This document shows, piece by piece, positions 1-5,175 of a stretch of DNA of 5,175 bases; the stretch's first letter is position 1, and each line of letters opens with the position of its first letter. A program made the translations under genes and the position numbers. This DNA comes from an uncultured Pseudodesulfovibrio sp. Lineage in GTDB: Bacteria > Desulfobacterota > Desulfovibrionia > Desulfovibrionales > Desulfovibrionaceae. Where the stretch lies: assembly GCA_947259235.1 (NCBI GenBank), contig CAMYLL010000218.1, positions 1-5,175 of the forward strand, read 5' to 3'. The notes beneath the pieces are model-generated. The model was given only the letters and a program-made list of their open reading frames with translations, was not told the DNA's origin and did not search any database.

Positions 1-27
1 TATCAAGGATCTCTTCTCAAAACGAAA

Positions 28-33
28 GAGGTG
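28..33 (+). promoter_or_regulatory. Ribosome binding site that decides the start of the fused esterase/polymerase frame
   Basis: GAGGTG is a good match to the anti-Shine-Dalgarno complement. It lies 6 nt before the ATG at 40 and only 3 nt before the ATG at 37, so 40 is preferred. An in-frame GTG at 31 overlaps the site itself and is unlikely to be the start. The site sits directly ahead of the esterase-like codons, so it appears to have come with that gene and not with the polymerase gene. Confidence 0.6.
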
Positions 34-39
34 GCAATG

Positions 40-108
40 ATGACAATCGTATGTCATGGCGACAGCCTGACCGAGGGTTCCGACCTAAATAAAAACTATA
101 CCTGGCCG
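40..108 (+). other. Fragment: N-terminus of a GDSL/SGNH-family esterase fused in frame to polA
   Basis: The encoded start MTIVCHGDSLTEG followed by a TWP a few residues later matches the block I opening of SGNH hydrolases, where the Ser of GDSL is the nucleophile and a Trp-Pro usually follows about 12 residues on. Nothing after the TWP continues the esterase family: blocks II, III and V (with the Asp-His) are absent, so no esterase activity is expected. Base use changes at the same place. Nine of 20 codons from ACA (43) to ACC (100) end in A or T, against three of the next 20 after the Trp codon. The junction therefore falls near 94-108. Confidence 0.65.
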
Positions 109-1464
109 CGCCTGCGCCAGTCCCTCTACCAGGACGGACGGGCCGAGTTTGCCGAGGCGTCGGAAAGCCTGCATCCCCAGGCAAAAGGGCTGGCCGCCCT
201 GGCCTACATGCAGGGCATCCGGGGACAGGTGGAGTCCGCCCGGCTCTCAGCCCTCATGCGCGACCTGGAGATTCCGCTCATCCCGGTGCTGGTCTCCATG
301 GAGCAGGCGGGCATCGGCGTAGACCTGAACGCCTTTAGCGCGTTCCTGGACGACGTCAGCGCCCAGCTCGACGAGCTGACCCGCTCTATCATCGCCCACG
401 CCGGTGAGCCGTTCAACATCCGCTCCAGCCAGCAACTGGCGGCCATCCTCTTCGACAAGCTCGACATCAAGGAAGGCGGCAAGACGGCCACGGGCCAGCG
501 CTCCACGGCAAACCAGGTGCTTGAGGGCATCCGGGGCCGCCATCCCATCGTGGAGGACATCCTTGAATACCGCATGCTTGAAAAGCTGCGCTCCACCTAC
601 CTGGAACCGCTGCCCAAACTGGTGGACGAGGGCTCGCGCCTGCATACCCATTTCAACCAGCTGGCCACGACCACCGGGCGGCTCTCAAGCTCCCGACCGA
701 ACCTCCAGAACATCCCCATCAGGGGCAAGTACGGCCCGCGCATGCGCGCCTGCTTCACCGCCGGACCGGGCAACCTGCTGGCCGCCGCGGACTATTCGCA
801 GATCGAGCTGCGCGTGCTGGCCCATTTCTCAAAGGACCCGGCGCTCCTCGACGCCTTCCGCAACGACGAGGACATCCACACCCGGACCGCCGCCCTGCTC
901 ACGGACAAGCCGTCCCGGGACGTGCAGCCCGACGAGCGGCGCAACGCCAAGACCATCAACTTCGGCCTGATCTACGGCATGGGGCCGCAAAAACTGGCCC
1001 GGGAGCTGGACATCACGGTCAACCAGGCCAAGGAATTCACCGAGCGCTACTTCGAGAAGCTCACCACCCTCAAGGCCTACTACGACACCATCGTCAAGGA
1101 CGCCGAATCCAACGGGTTCGTGACCACCCTGGCCGGACGCCACAGGCTCCTGCCCGAGCTGCACTCGCGCAACAACCAGATGGCCTCCCAGGCCAAGCGG
1201 CAGGCCGTGAACACCGTCATTCAAGGCTCGGCGGCGGACATCATCAAGATGGCCATGGTCGCGGCCCACAAGGACAAGGAGCTGGCGGCCCTGGGCGCGC
1301 GGGTCATCCTCCAGGTGCATGATGAACTCATCGTCGAAGCGCCCGAGGCGTCCATCTCGGCGGCCGGAGAACGCCTCAAGGCCATCATGCAGACCACGGC
1401 GGACCTGGACGTCCCCCTCAAGGTGGACCTGGGCATCGGCAAAAACTGGGCCGACGCCCACTAG
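40..1464 (+). CDS. polA: DNA polymerase I, polymerase domain only, with a foreign GDSL-esterase-like N-terminus (chimeric or truncated polA)
   Basis: Residues here count from the GTG at 31. From about residue 65 (RDLEIPLIPVL) to the end (GIGKNWADAH, comparable to the E. coli ending GSGENWDQAH) this is the family A polymerase domain. Visible are TGRLSSSRPNLQNIP (215-229), motif A DYSQIELR (catalytic Asp254), the O-helix motif B with Arg303, Lys307, Phe311 and Tyr315, and motif C VHDELIVE (His430, Asp431, Glu432). All catalytic residues for nucleotide addition are therefore present. A full bacterial Pol I is roughly 850-950 residues. Here the 5'-nuclease domain and nearly all of the 3'-5' exonuclease-like domain are missing. 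Residues 27-64 plausibly are the tail of that degenerate exonuclease domain. Residues 4-26 instead read like a GDSL hydrolase start. The product would lack nick-translation and RNA primer removal. Whether it is made and functional is unknown, and an assembly join is a serious alternative. Confidence 0.85.
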   Translation: MTIVCHGDSLTEGSDLNKNYTWPRLRQSLYQDGRAEFAEASESLHPQAKGLAALAYMQGIRGQVESARLSALMRDLEIPLIPVLVSMEQAGIGVDLNAFSAFLDDVSAQLDELTRSIIAHAGEPFNIRSSQQLAAILFDKLDIKEGGKTATGQRSTANQVLEGIRGRHPIVEDILEYRMLEKLRSTYLEPLPKLVDEGSRLHTHFNQLATTTGRLSSSRPNLQNIPIRGKYGPRMRACFTAGPGNLLAAADYSQIELRVLAHFSKDPALLDAFRNDEDIHTRTAALLTDKPSRDVQPDERRNAKTINFGLIYGMGPQKLARELDITVNQAKEFTERYFEKLTTLKAYYDTIVKDAESNGFVTTLAGRHRLLPELHSRNNQMASQAKRQAVNTVIQGSAADIIKMAMVAAHKDKELAALGARVILQVHDELIVEAPEASISAAGERLKAIMQTTADLDVPLKVDLGIGKNWADAH

Positions 1465-1490
1465 ACGCCGCCCTCAGCACAGGAAATACG

Positions 1491-1522
1491 AAGGCCGTCC
1501 CCCCTCAGGGGGGACGGCCTTT
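1491..1522. terminator. Rho-independent terminator between convergent genes
   Basis: A perfect 14-bp inverted repeat has arms at 1491-1504 (AAGGCCGTCCCCCC) and 1508-1521, with a 3-nt TCA loop. On the plus strand it is followed by a short pyrimidine run (TCTCTTATC), which fits termination of the polymerase gene 27 bp upstream. On the minus strand the stem is followed by CGTATTTCC, a weaker tail, so it may also terminate the transporter gene that ends at 1548. The convergent layout makes a shared terminator likely. Confidence 0.9.
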
Positions 1523-1547
1523 CTCTTATCCTATTGTCGGGGAAGAA

Positions 1548-2348
1548 CTACATGAAGGCGCTCCAGAGCATCTTGGTTCCCACGCCGAAGAGCAGGATGG
1601 CGAAGATCTTCTTGAGCTTGTCCACGGGCAGGCTGTGGGCCAGCTTCGCGCCCAGGGGAGCGGTGAGCACGCTCATGGAGATGATGCCCAGGAAGGCCGG
1701 GATGTAGACGTAGCCGACATGCGGTCCGGGGATGCCCTGCACGCTCCAGCCGCTGATGACGAAGCCGGTGGTGCCGGACAGGGCGATTGGCAGGCCCACC
1801 GCCGCCGCCGTGGCGATGGCCGCGTGCATGGTCTGGTTGCACCAGGAAAGGAAGGGCACTGTCAGCGTTCCCCCGCCGATGCCCACCAGGGCGGAGAAGA
1901 TCCCGATGCCCGTACCCGCCGCGGTGGTTCCTGTCAGGCCGGGCAGCTCGCGGTTGGGCTTGGGCTTGATGTTCAGGAGCATCTGGGTGGCGACATAGTA
2001 TAGGAAGAAGCCGAAGAACGCCTTGAGAAACCCGGTGGGCAACTGCGCCGCGATGACCGCGCCCAGGTAAGTGCCAAGGATGATTCCCGGCGCCAGCCGC
2101 CAGAAGGCGGTGTAGTTGATGGCCCCGCGCTTGTGATGGGCGCGCATGCTCGAAAGGGAGGTGAAGATGATGGTGGCCAGCGACGTTCCCAGGGCGATGT
2201 GCTGGATATGAACCTCGGGGAAGTTCTGCCACTCGAAGGCGATGTTGAGCATGGGCACGATGACCAGCCCGCCGCCGATGCCGAGCAGCCCGGCGAGCAC
2301 CCCGGCAAAGGCGCCCAATACTATATAGAGGAGATATGTCGTCAGCAT
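1548..2348 (-). CDS. TauE/SafE (TSUP) family anion transporter, putative sulfite/sulfonate or organic anion permease
   Basis: This is an integral membrane protein of 266 residues, a typical length for the TSUP family. Members include the TauE and SafE proteins implicated in export of sulfite or sulfoacetate, while others move other small anions. The internal duplication is clear: LLGIGGGLVIVP (21-32) in the first half is mirrored by LVGIGGGTLTVP (154-165) in the second. Hydrophobic stretches fill residues 5-35, 50-65, 85-125, 145-165, 175-200, 213-230 and 247-265, and the family-like APLGAKLAHSLP lies at 230-241. GGAAGG (2353-2358) is a ribosome site 4 nt before the ATG. It is the last gene of the minus-strand cluster, 57 bp after the dehydrogenase, with no terminator seen between them, so co-transcription is likely. 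The transported anion cannot be read from the sequence; sulfite, a sulfonate, or the hydroxy/oxo acid handled by the neighbouring enzyme are candidates. Confidence 0.88.
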   Translation of the reverse strand: MLTTYLLYIVLGAFAGVLAGLLGIGGGLVIVPMLNIAFEWQNFPEVHIQHIALGTSLATIIFTSLSSMRAHHKRGAINYTAFWRLAPGIILGTYLGAVIAAQLPTGFLKAFFGFFLYYVATQMLLNIKPKPNRELPGLTGTTAAGTGIGIFSALVGIGGGTLTVPFLSWCNQTMHAAIATAAAVGLPIALSGTTGFVISGWSVQGIPGPHVGYVYIPAFLGIISMSVLTAPLGAKLAHSLPVDKLKKIFAILLFGVGTKMLWSAFM

Positions 2349-2405
2349 GTGTCCTTCCAGCCCGCGTCACATGGCGGGTGATGTTTTCTGGTTGCGACGC
2401 GCCGA

Positions 2406-3428
2406 TTATCCGGCGTAGAGCACGCGGGACGTGACCGAGGCGATGTCCGCCGAGCCGGTCAGGACCATGGCCTGGGTCAGCTGCGCCTTGAGCGCTGCCA
2501 TGTACTTCTCGACTCCCTGGCCCAGCCCGCCGATGGCGGCCACGGACACCGGACGGCCGATCATGACCGCGTCCGCACCCAGGGCGACCATCTTGAGGAC
2601 GTCCGCACCGTCGCGCACGCCGCCGTCAACGAGGATCGCCAGACGCCCCTTGGCCGCAGCGGCCACTGCGGGCAACACCTCGGCCGTGCCGGGAGTATGA
2701 TCGAGCACCCGCCCGCCGTGATTGGAGACGACGATGGCATCGGCCCCCACCTGTGCGGCCAGGGCGGCCTCGTCCGGGGTCATCACTCCCTTGAGAATGA
2801 ATTTCGCGCCCCAGCCGTGGACCGTGGCGATGATTGCCTCCAGCTCCTCCGGGGTCTTGGGCGACACGGGACGGCCCATCTGGCGCAGGGTGATCAGCCC
2901 GGCCGCGTCCACGTCCATGCCGAAGACGGAACAGCCCGTAGCCCGCGCCTTTTCCAGCTTCTCGCCCAGCTCGCCGCCCTCCCAGGGCTTGATGAACGGG
3001 ATGCCGTGGCCGCTGTTGGCGGTGATGGCCGCAAAGCCGGACTCGTGGATGACCGGAGGCACGCCGTCACCAGTGCAGCCGATAACGCCGGACGACTTGC
3101 AACCGCTCACCACGGCGTCGATGTAGTCTTCCTCGCTCACCTTGCCGCCCATGTTGAAGGACACGCCGCCGATGGGCGCGGCCAGCACGGGCATGGAAAG
3201 ATCGAATCCGAGCAGGGACGTTGCGGTGTCCGGCTCGGTGACGCCGTGCAGCAGGCGCATGTTCAGCCTGACCGAGGCCAGGGCCGTGACGTTGTTCTTG
3301 AACGAGGCGGCGGTTCCAAGCCCGCCCATGCCGGGCACTTCGCCGGCGCACGCCCTGCCGTCGCACACCTTGCACACACGGCAGTATCCCTGCATCAACT
3401 CCCTCGCCTTGTCCCGCGTATCCTTCAT
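2406..3428 (-). CDS. FMN-dependent alpha-hydroxy-acid dehydrogenase with N-terminal Cys cluster
   Basis: This 340-residue TIM-barrel flavoprotein belongs to the lactate/glycolate oxidase family, expected to oxidise a 2-hydroxy acid to the 2-oxo acid in the cytoplasm. Family signatures seen: LAAPIGG (82-88), MDVDAAG (171-177), ILKGV (211-215; Lys213 would contact FMN), SNHGGRVLD (235-243; His237 the usual catalytic base, Arg240 substrate carboxylate), DGGVRDGADVLK (268-279) and GRP (291-293) for FMN phosphate. Two oddities. The N-terminus carries C16-x2-C19-x2-C22-x4-C27 followed by GEVPGMGG where canonical members have a Tyr-containing segment. The segment that normally holds the second active-site Tyr (LYV) reads FIKPW (145-149). 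An Fe-S or other metal site is possible, suiting an enzyme that passes electrons to a carrier and not to oxygen. The ATG overlaps the regulator's stop (ATGA), with GGAGGT just upstream, so translation is probably coupled. The substrate is unproven; lactate or glycolate are default guesses. Confidence 0.87.
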   Translation of the reverse strand: MKDTRDKARELMQGYCRVCKVCDGRACAGEVPGMGGLGTAASFKNNVTALASVRLNMRLLHGVTEPDTATSLLGFDLSMPVLAAPIGGVSFNMGGKVSEEDYIDAVVSGCKSSGVIGCTGDGVPPVIHESGFAAITANSGHGIPFIKPWEGGELGEKLEKARATGCSVFGMDVDAAGLITLRQMGRPVSPKTPEELEAIIATVHGWGAKFILKGVMTPDEAALAAQVGADAIVVSNHGGRVLDHTPGTAEVLPAVAAAAKGRLAILVDGGVRDGADVLKMVALGADAVMIGRPVSVAAIGGLGQGVEKYMAALKAQLTQAMVLTGSADIASVTSRVLYAG

Positions 3429-4150
3429 ACAACCTCCGATTTGACCGCCCGGGGCTGACTGCCCCCGGCGAATACTATGTCTTCAATCTCTTCAAGATGC
3501 TCGCGCATGGCCTTCTCGGCCAGCATGACGTGGCCGTTCCTGACGGCTTCGACAATGGCCCGATGGGCGGCCAGAGACGCCGCCTGCCGTTCGGGCGATT
3601 GCAGGACGTCCACCCGGCTCTGGGTGAAGTCCTCGTGCAACACCTTGACCATGTCGCACAAAATTGCGTTGCCCGACGCCTCGGCCAGCAGGCCATGCAG
3701 CCGCTGATCGGCGTCGGCCGCCGGTTTTCCGCCCCTTACGGCCCGCTCCTGCTCGGCCAGCACGCCGTCCATGCGCTCCACGTCGAGGGGCGAGGCGTTG
3801 CGCGCGGCAAGGGCCGCTATCTCCGGCTCGATGAGCTTGCGCACCTCGAAGATGTCCCGCAGGCCGGGCCGCCCGCGCAGGATCGCCCCGGCCAAAGTGG
3901 AGGCGAAGCGTCCGTCCGCGACCTCGCGCACGAAATTCCCCGCGCCCTGGCGACTCTCAACCAGGTCATTCTCGACCAGGGCCTTGATCGCCTCGCGCAC
4001 GGTGTTGCGCGACACGGCGAACATCTCGGCCAGGGTCCGCTCGGCCGGGAGCCTGTCGCCGGGACGCAGCGCACCGCGGTCGATCATGCCCCTGATCTGG
4101 TGCACGATGTCTTCGTAGATGCCGCGTTTGCTGACCGGTTTGATCTCCAT
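3425..4150 (-). CDS. GntR-family transcriptional regulator, FadR/LldR-like (FCD) subfamily
   Basis: This cytoplasmic DNA-binding regulator has 241 residues from the ATG at 4150. The winged helix is at about 10-75, with LRPGDRLPAERTLAE and SRNTVREAIKALVENDLV typical of the GntR head and GAGNFV as the wing. The effector half (about 95-225) is an all-helical FCD domain. Its metal/ligand residues are visible as Asp148 and His152 (DQRLHGLLAEASGN), His196 (AAHRAIVEA) and His218 (MREHLEE), the set that binds a carboxylate through a metal in this subfamily. A GTG at 4177 would add nine residues that do not resemble the family and would abut the operator, so ATG 4150 is preferred; AGGA lies 9 nt before it. 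It is first in the operon and shares ATGA with the dehydrogenase. Relatives such as LldR and PdhR respond to lactate or pyruvate, which fits the next gene. Autoregulation is inferred from the operators upstream. Confidence 0.88.
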   Translation of the reverse strand: MEIKPVSKRGIYEDIVHQIRGMIDRGALRPGDRLPAERTLAEMFAVSRNTVREAIKALVENDLVESRQGAGNFVREVADGRFASTLAGAILRGRPGLRDIFEVRKLIEPEIAALAARNASPLDVERMDGVLAEQERAVRGGKPAADADQRLHGLLAEASGNAILCDMVKVLHEDFTQSRVDVLQSPERQAASLAAHRAIVEAVRNGHVMLAEKAMREHLEEIEDIVFAGGSQPRAVKSEVV

Positions 4151-4178
4151 GTTCCCCCGTCCTGCCAGGACTCGCACA

Positions 4179-4195
4179 AATTGGTTGGACCACTG
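4179..4195. promoter_or_regulatory. Candidate GntR (LldR/PdhR-type) operator, site 1
   Basis: AATTGGT-TGG-ACCACTG. The left arm fully matches and the right arm partly matches the AATTGGT-N3-ACCAATT pattern known for PdhR/LldR-type regulators, with five of seven symmetric positions kept. The core GGT-N3-ACC occupies 4183-4191. It lies 29 bp upstream of the regulator's ATG, consistent with autoregulation. Confidence 0.6.
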
Positions 4196-4212
4196 ATCCG
4201 GTTAGACCAATC
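4196..4212. promoter_or_regulatory. Candidate GntR (LldR/PdhR-type) operator, site 2
   Basis: ATCCGGT-TAG-ACCAATC. The right arm ACCAAT is consensus-like and the core GGT-N3-ACC (4200-4208) is complete, although the outer left arm is degenerate. Its centre is 17 bp from that of site 1. Together the two sites form a larger dyad in which the outer arms ATTGGT (4180-4185) and ACCAAT (4206-4211) are exact inverse complements. The site overlaps the proposed -10 element of the operon. Confidence 0.5.
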
Positions 4213-4227
4213 TATTCGCGCGGTCAA
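4201..4227 (-). promoter_or_regulatory. Possible sigma-70 promoter of the regulator-dehydrogenase-transporter operon
   Basis: Read on the minus strand, TTGACC (4227-4222) could be the -35 and TCTAAC (4206-4201) the -10, with a 15-nt spacer. Each hexamer is an imperfect match and the spacer is short, so this is tentative. If correct, the -10 lies inside operator site 2, transcription would begin near 4194, and the leader to the ATG at 4150 would be about 45 nt. Binding of the regulator would then block RNA polymerase directly. Confidence 0.35.
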
Positions 4228-4322
4228 GCCCGCTTTCGTCGCGATTCAACCAGAAAGAACGGGCGCACTGACGACTCACCCAGCATGATATTTTTCCGCC
4301 CGGCCTTGACTTTGGACCGCCG

Positions 4323-4340
4323 TGCGTCGAGCATGACGCA
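4323..4340. repeat. 18-bp inverted repeat upstream of the SLC13 permease gene
   Basis: TGCGTC-GAGCAT-GACGCA has perfect 6-bp arms around a 6-bp centre and ends 38 bp before the permease start codon. The arm and spacer geometry resembles CRP/FNR-family sites (TGTGA-N6-TCACA), but the arm sequence differs. It could be an operator for the permease gene or a small leader hairpin. It is unlike the GGT-N3-ACC sites, so it would be a separate control point. Confidence 0.4.
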
Positions 4341-4378
4341 TCGAAAATCCACCAGCAGCGCGAGGTGCGGAACACATC

Positions 4379-5175
4379 ATGCCCACGGACATCCTCATCG
4401 TCTCCCTGATACTTCTGGTTGCCGTCGCTTTGTTTGTTTCCGAAAAACTGCCTGTGGACCTCACGGCCCTGGGGATCATGGTAGCACTCATGGTGACAGG
4501 TCAGTTGACCCCGGCCGAGGCCGTGGCCGGATTCGCCAACCCCGCCCCGCTGGCCGTGGGAGCGCTGTTCGTGGTCAGCCGGGGGATGGTGCGTACCGGC
4601 GCGCTCACCTTCGTCACCCGGCTGACCATCGCCTACACCAAAGGCAAGGGGTCCCGCCTGCTCCTGCTCAGCCTGGTGATGGTGGGCACTCTCTCGGCCT
4701 TCATGAACAACACCCCGGTGGTGGTCCTGTTCATGTCCATCACCATGGCCGTGTGCGTGCGCTACGGCCTCGCGCCGTCCAAGTTCCTCATCCCCCTGTC
4801 CTATATCTCCATCCTGGCCGGAACCTGCACCCTCATCGGCACGTCCACCAACATCCTGGTCAGCGACGTGGCCGCCGGGCTGGGCAATCCGCCCATCGGC
4901 ATGTTCGAGCTGTCCGTGCTCGGCGTGCCCATAGCCCTGGTGGGCGGCGCGTTCATATTCTTCTTTGCCGACACCCTCATGCCCACGCATTCCTCCCCGG
5001 CCACGGACGCGGGCGACGCCTCCGGGCTCTACCTGTCCGAGCTGGTCATCACCGAGCAAAGCGCCCTGGTCGATGCAGCCCCCGCGCCGAACCTCGGCCC
5101 GGACTATCCCGAGGTGAAAGTGTACGAAGTCTTCCGCAAGGGACGCGTCATCGAACCGGGGCGCGGACGCCACCT
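4379..5175 (+). CDS. SLC13/DASS family permease with start of an RCK_C (TrkA-C) insert, 3'-truncated by the window
   Basis: The first 265 codons of an inner-membrane sodium- or proton-coupled anion symporter are present; the frame stays open to the window edge. Residues 4-40, 53-72, 92-128, 138-160 and 176-197 are hydrophobic membrane segments. FMNNTPVVVL (108-117) and LIGTSTNIL (152-160) correspond to the paired Asn-Thr motifs and tight turns that bind ion and substrate in this family. After MP at 201-202 the chain becomes soluble, and LYLSELVITEQSALV (217-231) resembles the start of an RCK_C domain, as found in long SLC13 permeases of about 600 residues. Family substrates include sulfate, dicarboxylates and related anions, so sulfate or a sulfonated or hydroxy acid are plausible. 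It is divergent from the GntR operon over a shared 228-bp region. GAGGTG (4362-4367) lies 11 nt before the ATG, a slightly long spacing, but the hydrophobic start supports this codon. Confidence 0.85.
   Translation, partial: MPTDILIVSLILLVAVALFVSEKLPVDLTALGIMVALMVTGQLTPAEAVAGFANPAPLAVGALFVVSRGMVRTGALTFVTRLTIAYTKGKGSRLLLLSLVMVGTLSAFMNNTPVVVLFMSITMAVCVRYGLAPSKFLIPLSYISILAGTCTLIGTSTNILVSDVAAGLGNPPIGMFELSVLGVPIALVGGAFIFFFADTLMPTHSSPATDAGDASGLYLSELVITEQSALVDAAPAPNLGPDYPEVKVYEVFRKGRVIEPGRGRH

Noticed and set aside
1531..2370. 279-codon minus-strand frame overlapping the TauE-type gene
   Set aside because: It is an out-of-frame reading of the same DNA, with Arg/His/Pro-rich low-complexity product and no membrane segments. 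The 266-residue frame has the duplicated GIGGG motifs.
2349..2405. Possible hairpin (CCCGC/GCGGG) in the gap between the dehydrogenase and the transporter genes
   Set aside because: The stem is only 5 bp with an 8-nt loop and no T-tract, and it lies close to the transporter ribosome site, so it is unlikely to terminate transcription. The 57-bp gap shows nothing else.
2697..3458. 253-codon plus-strand frame opposite the dehydrogenase
   Set aside because: The His/Gly/Arg-rich composition and absence of recognisable motifs or a ribosome site mark it as an antisense artefact of GC-rich codon use.
4151..4177. Upstream GTG start for the GntR regulator, adding nine residues
   Set aside because: The extra residues do not match the family start. 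The codon would abut operator site 1 and fall very close to the likely transcription start. ATG 4150 gives the usual beginning just ahead of the winged helix.
3497..4288. 263-codon plus-strand frame opposite the regulator
   Set aside because: It shows no family features and is opposite a well-supported GntR protein. It also runs through the operator region.
4306..4334. Plus-strand promoter for the permease starting from TTGACT at 4306
   Set aside because: The -35-like hexamer is good, but no acceptable -10 hexamer lies 16-18 nt downstream (GAGCAT and neighbours are poor). A sigma-54 reading around 4314-4325 also fails on the GG-to-GC spacing.
4202..5173. Long open frame of 323 codons on the minus strand opposite the permease
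   Set aside because: Its product is rich in Gly, His, Gln, Asp and Arg with no family resemblance, as expected from reading antisense to a GC-rich gene. The plus strand encodes a clear membrane permease with conserved motifs.

Overview
The window looks like a piece of a GC-rich genome of the Desulfovibrionales (Desulfovibrio / Pseudodesulfovibrio type). I infer this from the character of the DNA polymerase I, from a cysteine-rich FMN hydroxy-acid dehydrogenase of a kind I associate with anaerobes, and from a TauE-type transporter together with an SLC13 permease. The assignment comes from recalled family resemblance, not from a search.

Layout: (1) 40-1464, plus strand: an open frame whose first ~26 codons look like the start of a GDSL/SGNH esterase and whose remainder is the C-terminal part of DNA polymerase I, with a complete polymerase domain. 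The 5'-nuclease domain and most of the 3'-5' exonuclease region are absent. (2) 1491-1522: a strong hairpin terminator between two convergent genes. (3) 4150 down to 1548, minus strand: a three-gene cluster, transcribed in the order FadR/LldR-like GntR regulator, FMN-dependent alpha-hydroxy-acid dehydrogenase, TauE/SafE-type anion transporter. The first two overlap by ATGA. (4) 4151-4378: a 228-bp divergent control region with two GGT-N3-ACC operator cores placed symmetrically 17 bp apart, a possible minus-strand promoter, and a separate 18-bp inverted repeat. (5) 4379 to the window end, plus strand: the first 265 codons of an SLC13/DASS permease that enters an RCK_C-like insert before it is cut off.

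Working picture (inference): the regulator senses a small organic acid through its FCD domain and controls its own operon by binding over the promoter. The dehydrogenase oxidises a 2-hydroxy acid to a 2-oxo acid. The two transporters would move the substrate, a product, or a sulfur oxyanion. Lactate or glycolate are the default substrate guesses. A sulfonated hydroxy acid such as sulfolactate is possible because of the TauE-type exporter, but no desulfonating enzyme is visible here.

The most unusual points are the esterase/polymerase junction, which may be a real rearrangement or an assembly join, and the CxxCxxCxxxxC motif that replaces the normal N-terminus of the dehydrogenase. I found no CRISPR array, RNA gene, insertion sequence or defence system.
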